NCBI RefSeq assembly: GCF_030296915.1
Contig: NZ_AP028031.1
Location: forward strand, 2,616,001-2,680,000
Reading direction: 5' to 3'
From: Anaerostipes hadrus ATCC 29173 = JCM 17467
Lineage (GTDB): Bacteria; Bacillota; Clostridia; Lachnospirales; Lachnospiraceae
DNA length: 64,000 nt
Shown here: piece after piece, positions 62,983-64,000 of the stretch
Layout: every line of letters starts with the position of its first letter
How positions within the stretch are numbered: the first letter of the stretch is position 1
Made by a program: the position numbers and the translations under genes
Notes under the pieces: generated by a model
Database searches by the model: none
What the model was told of the DNA's origin: nothing
The model's input: the letters and a program-made list of their open reading frames with translations, nothing else

Positions 62983-64000
62983 TCATTCTTTAACATATAA
63001 AAATCCTTCATATGTATTTTGTGAATTCTCATCTTCTGGAATAATTTCTAACGTTATCCTCTTGTAACCATCTCCTTCTTTTCTTCGATAGGTGATCGTT
63101 ACAAATTTCTTTTTATTTGCAAATTGCTTTTTCAGATATTCAATCTTTGTCTTCCTAAGATATTTCACCAAATCATCTGAATGAATAAGCCGTATATCTT
63201 CAAAATTGTGAAACCATTCTGACAGAGCTCCTATGGAATCTTGTTTCTTTTTATTCTTGGTTTCTTCCCAATTTATAATCTTATAACGATCTTTTTCCAG
63301 ATTGATTCGGAGAATCTGTGTATACAATCTGTAAAGAGCTACATAGGAGGCTGGCTGTCCCTGACGGTCTACTCCATTTTTCTTGTAATACATCGCTTTT
63401 TCTTCATACATACGAATATCAGCAACATCTGATATCTCTTTCATGGAATCCCATTGGCATTCACTGCTTGAAACATATCCATAAGAAATCGAAAGCTCCT
63501 TGATCCGGTTACAGCTCCAGTACTTGATATCTCCATCAAATTGCCGTCTGATCCATTCAAACTGTTCTCTTTTCACAAATAGAATTGCTGCAAATTCATC
63601 TCCACCCATTCTATAAACTTTTCCATATCTATCAAACCTGGTCTTCATGCAAGATGCTGCTACACAGATCAATTCATCTCCCGCTGCATGTCCTTGTCTG
63701 TCATTGATAATCTTTAGTCCATTCACATCCATAGAAACATATATAAATTGAGAATCCATGCGTATCTCTGAAATGTCTTCGTCATATGCTTTTCGATTAA
63801 AACATCCTGTCATCTTATCGATATTCGACATCTCTGAAATAGAGGAAATCATCACAGATTGTTCCTTATTCTTCTTTTTAACTTTCGATAATCTTAGTAC
63901 CATAAATAGAATACCGATTGCTGCAATACTCAAATATACAACCATGATCAATATTGCGATCAAATTACTCTTGTTGTCTACCGCAATCCAATATGTAATA
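62983..64000 (-). CDS. Membrane diguanylate cyclase, C-terminal part (window edge)
   Basis: The gene enters from the right edge with the frame open to 64000, so its start lies outside. The visible 338 residues begin in an extracytoplasmic segment (ITYWIAVDNKSN), then a membrane helix (IAILIMVVYLSIAAIGILFMV). A GGDEF domain follows with FMDVNGLKIINDRQGH-like spacing and intact RMGGDEFAAIL. After it comes an unusual extension of about 120 residues resembling a PAS-type beta-rich domain (VTITYRRKEGDGYKRITLEI). It probably makes c-di-GMP in response to an outside signal. Confidence 0.85.
   Translation of the reverse strand, partial: ITYWIAVDNKSNLIAILIMVVYLSIAAIGILFMVLRLSKVKKKNKEQSVMISSISEMSNIDKMTGCFNRKAYDEDISEIRMDSQFIYVSMDVNGLKIINDRQGHAAGDELICVAASCMKTRFDRYGKVYRMGGDEFAAILFVKREQFEWIRRQFDGDIKYWSCNRIKELSISYGYVSSSECQWDSMKEISDVADIRMYEEKAMYYKKNGVDRQGQPASYVALYRLYTQILRINLEKDRYKIINWEETKNKKKQDSIGALSEWFHNFEDIRLIHSDDLVKYLRKTKIEYLKKQFANKKKFVTITYRRKEGDGYKRITLEIIPEDENSQNTYEGFLYVKE

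Overview
The window is AT-rich DNA from a low-GC, Gram-positive, obligately anaerobic type of bacterium. It carries an archaeal-type ProS, Fe-S L-serine dehydratase split into two subunits, CIRCE heat-shock control, VanW and YhaM proteins, many PTS genes, AGGAGG ribosome sites and near-consensus TTGACA/TATAAT promoters. Together these point to Clostridia, most likely a gut Lachnospiraceae (an Anaerostipes-like genome is a guess). No rRNA, tRNA, CRISPR array, prophage or transposase gene was seen.

Layout. 1-9.5 kb: 5' end of proS, a MATE exporter, a fucO-type alcohol dehydrogenase with its TetR regulator, a heat-shock operon (hsp20 and a dnaJ-like gene under CIRCE), and a LysR regulator divergent from a serine transporter-sdaAB-sdaAA operon. 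9.5-14.4 kb: a K+ uptake operon trkH-trkA-small membrane protein-short KdpD-KdpE. 14.6-17.9 kb: two tandem AAA-ATPase/PD-(D/E)XK proteins of unknown role. 18-24 kb: a cystine-type symporter, a 258-bp long-inverted-repeat element, and a MarR-controlled heterodimeric ABC exporter. 24.2-29.4 kb: bioB, a second long-inverted-repeat element, a YgjV-GNAT fusion, and a purine salvage locus (punA, guaD) whose distal part is a deletion scar (truncated Crp-like gene, transporter tail, broken deoC). 29.5-33.2 kb: a c-di-GMP pair (cyclase plus phosphodiesterase). 33.2-34.2 kb: a broken homocysteine methyltransferase and a transporter remnant. 34.2-38.2 kb: a LicT-type antiterminator, beta-glucoside-type PTS EIIBCA and a carboxylesterase, with two RNA antiterminator sites. 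38.3-46.1 kb: a second MATE gene and a sigma-54/LevR-controlled mannose-family PTS with a Gfo/Idh/MocA dehydrogenase. 46.2-51.9 kb: an operon of an exonuclease, a 30-residue membrane peptide, VanW protein, a frameshifted AIR-synthase-like gene, Lrp, an aminotransferase and TrmL. 51.9-64 kb: two HAD phosphatases, a third long hairpin, rlmD, yhaM, ppk1, mutS2, a CmpB-type membrane protein, a stand-alone EIIA and a window-edge diguanylate cyclase.

The most unusual signals are: (i) the long-inverted-repeat elements, in which degenerate outer ends and a conserved core are joined by perfectly self-complementary arms that differ completely between copies; (ii) the compact K+ operon with an unlisted 44-residue membrane peptide; (iii) a PTS operon with an esterase instead of a phospho-glucosidase and a second antiterminator site abutting the Shine-Dalgarno sequence; and (iv) clustered gene decay in which two genes have lost internal segments between short repeated words.
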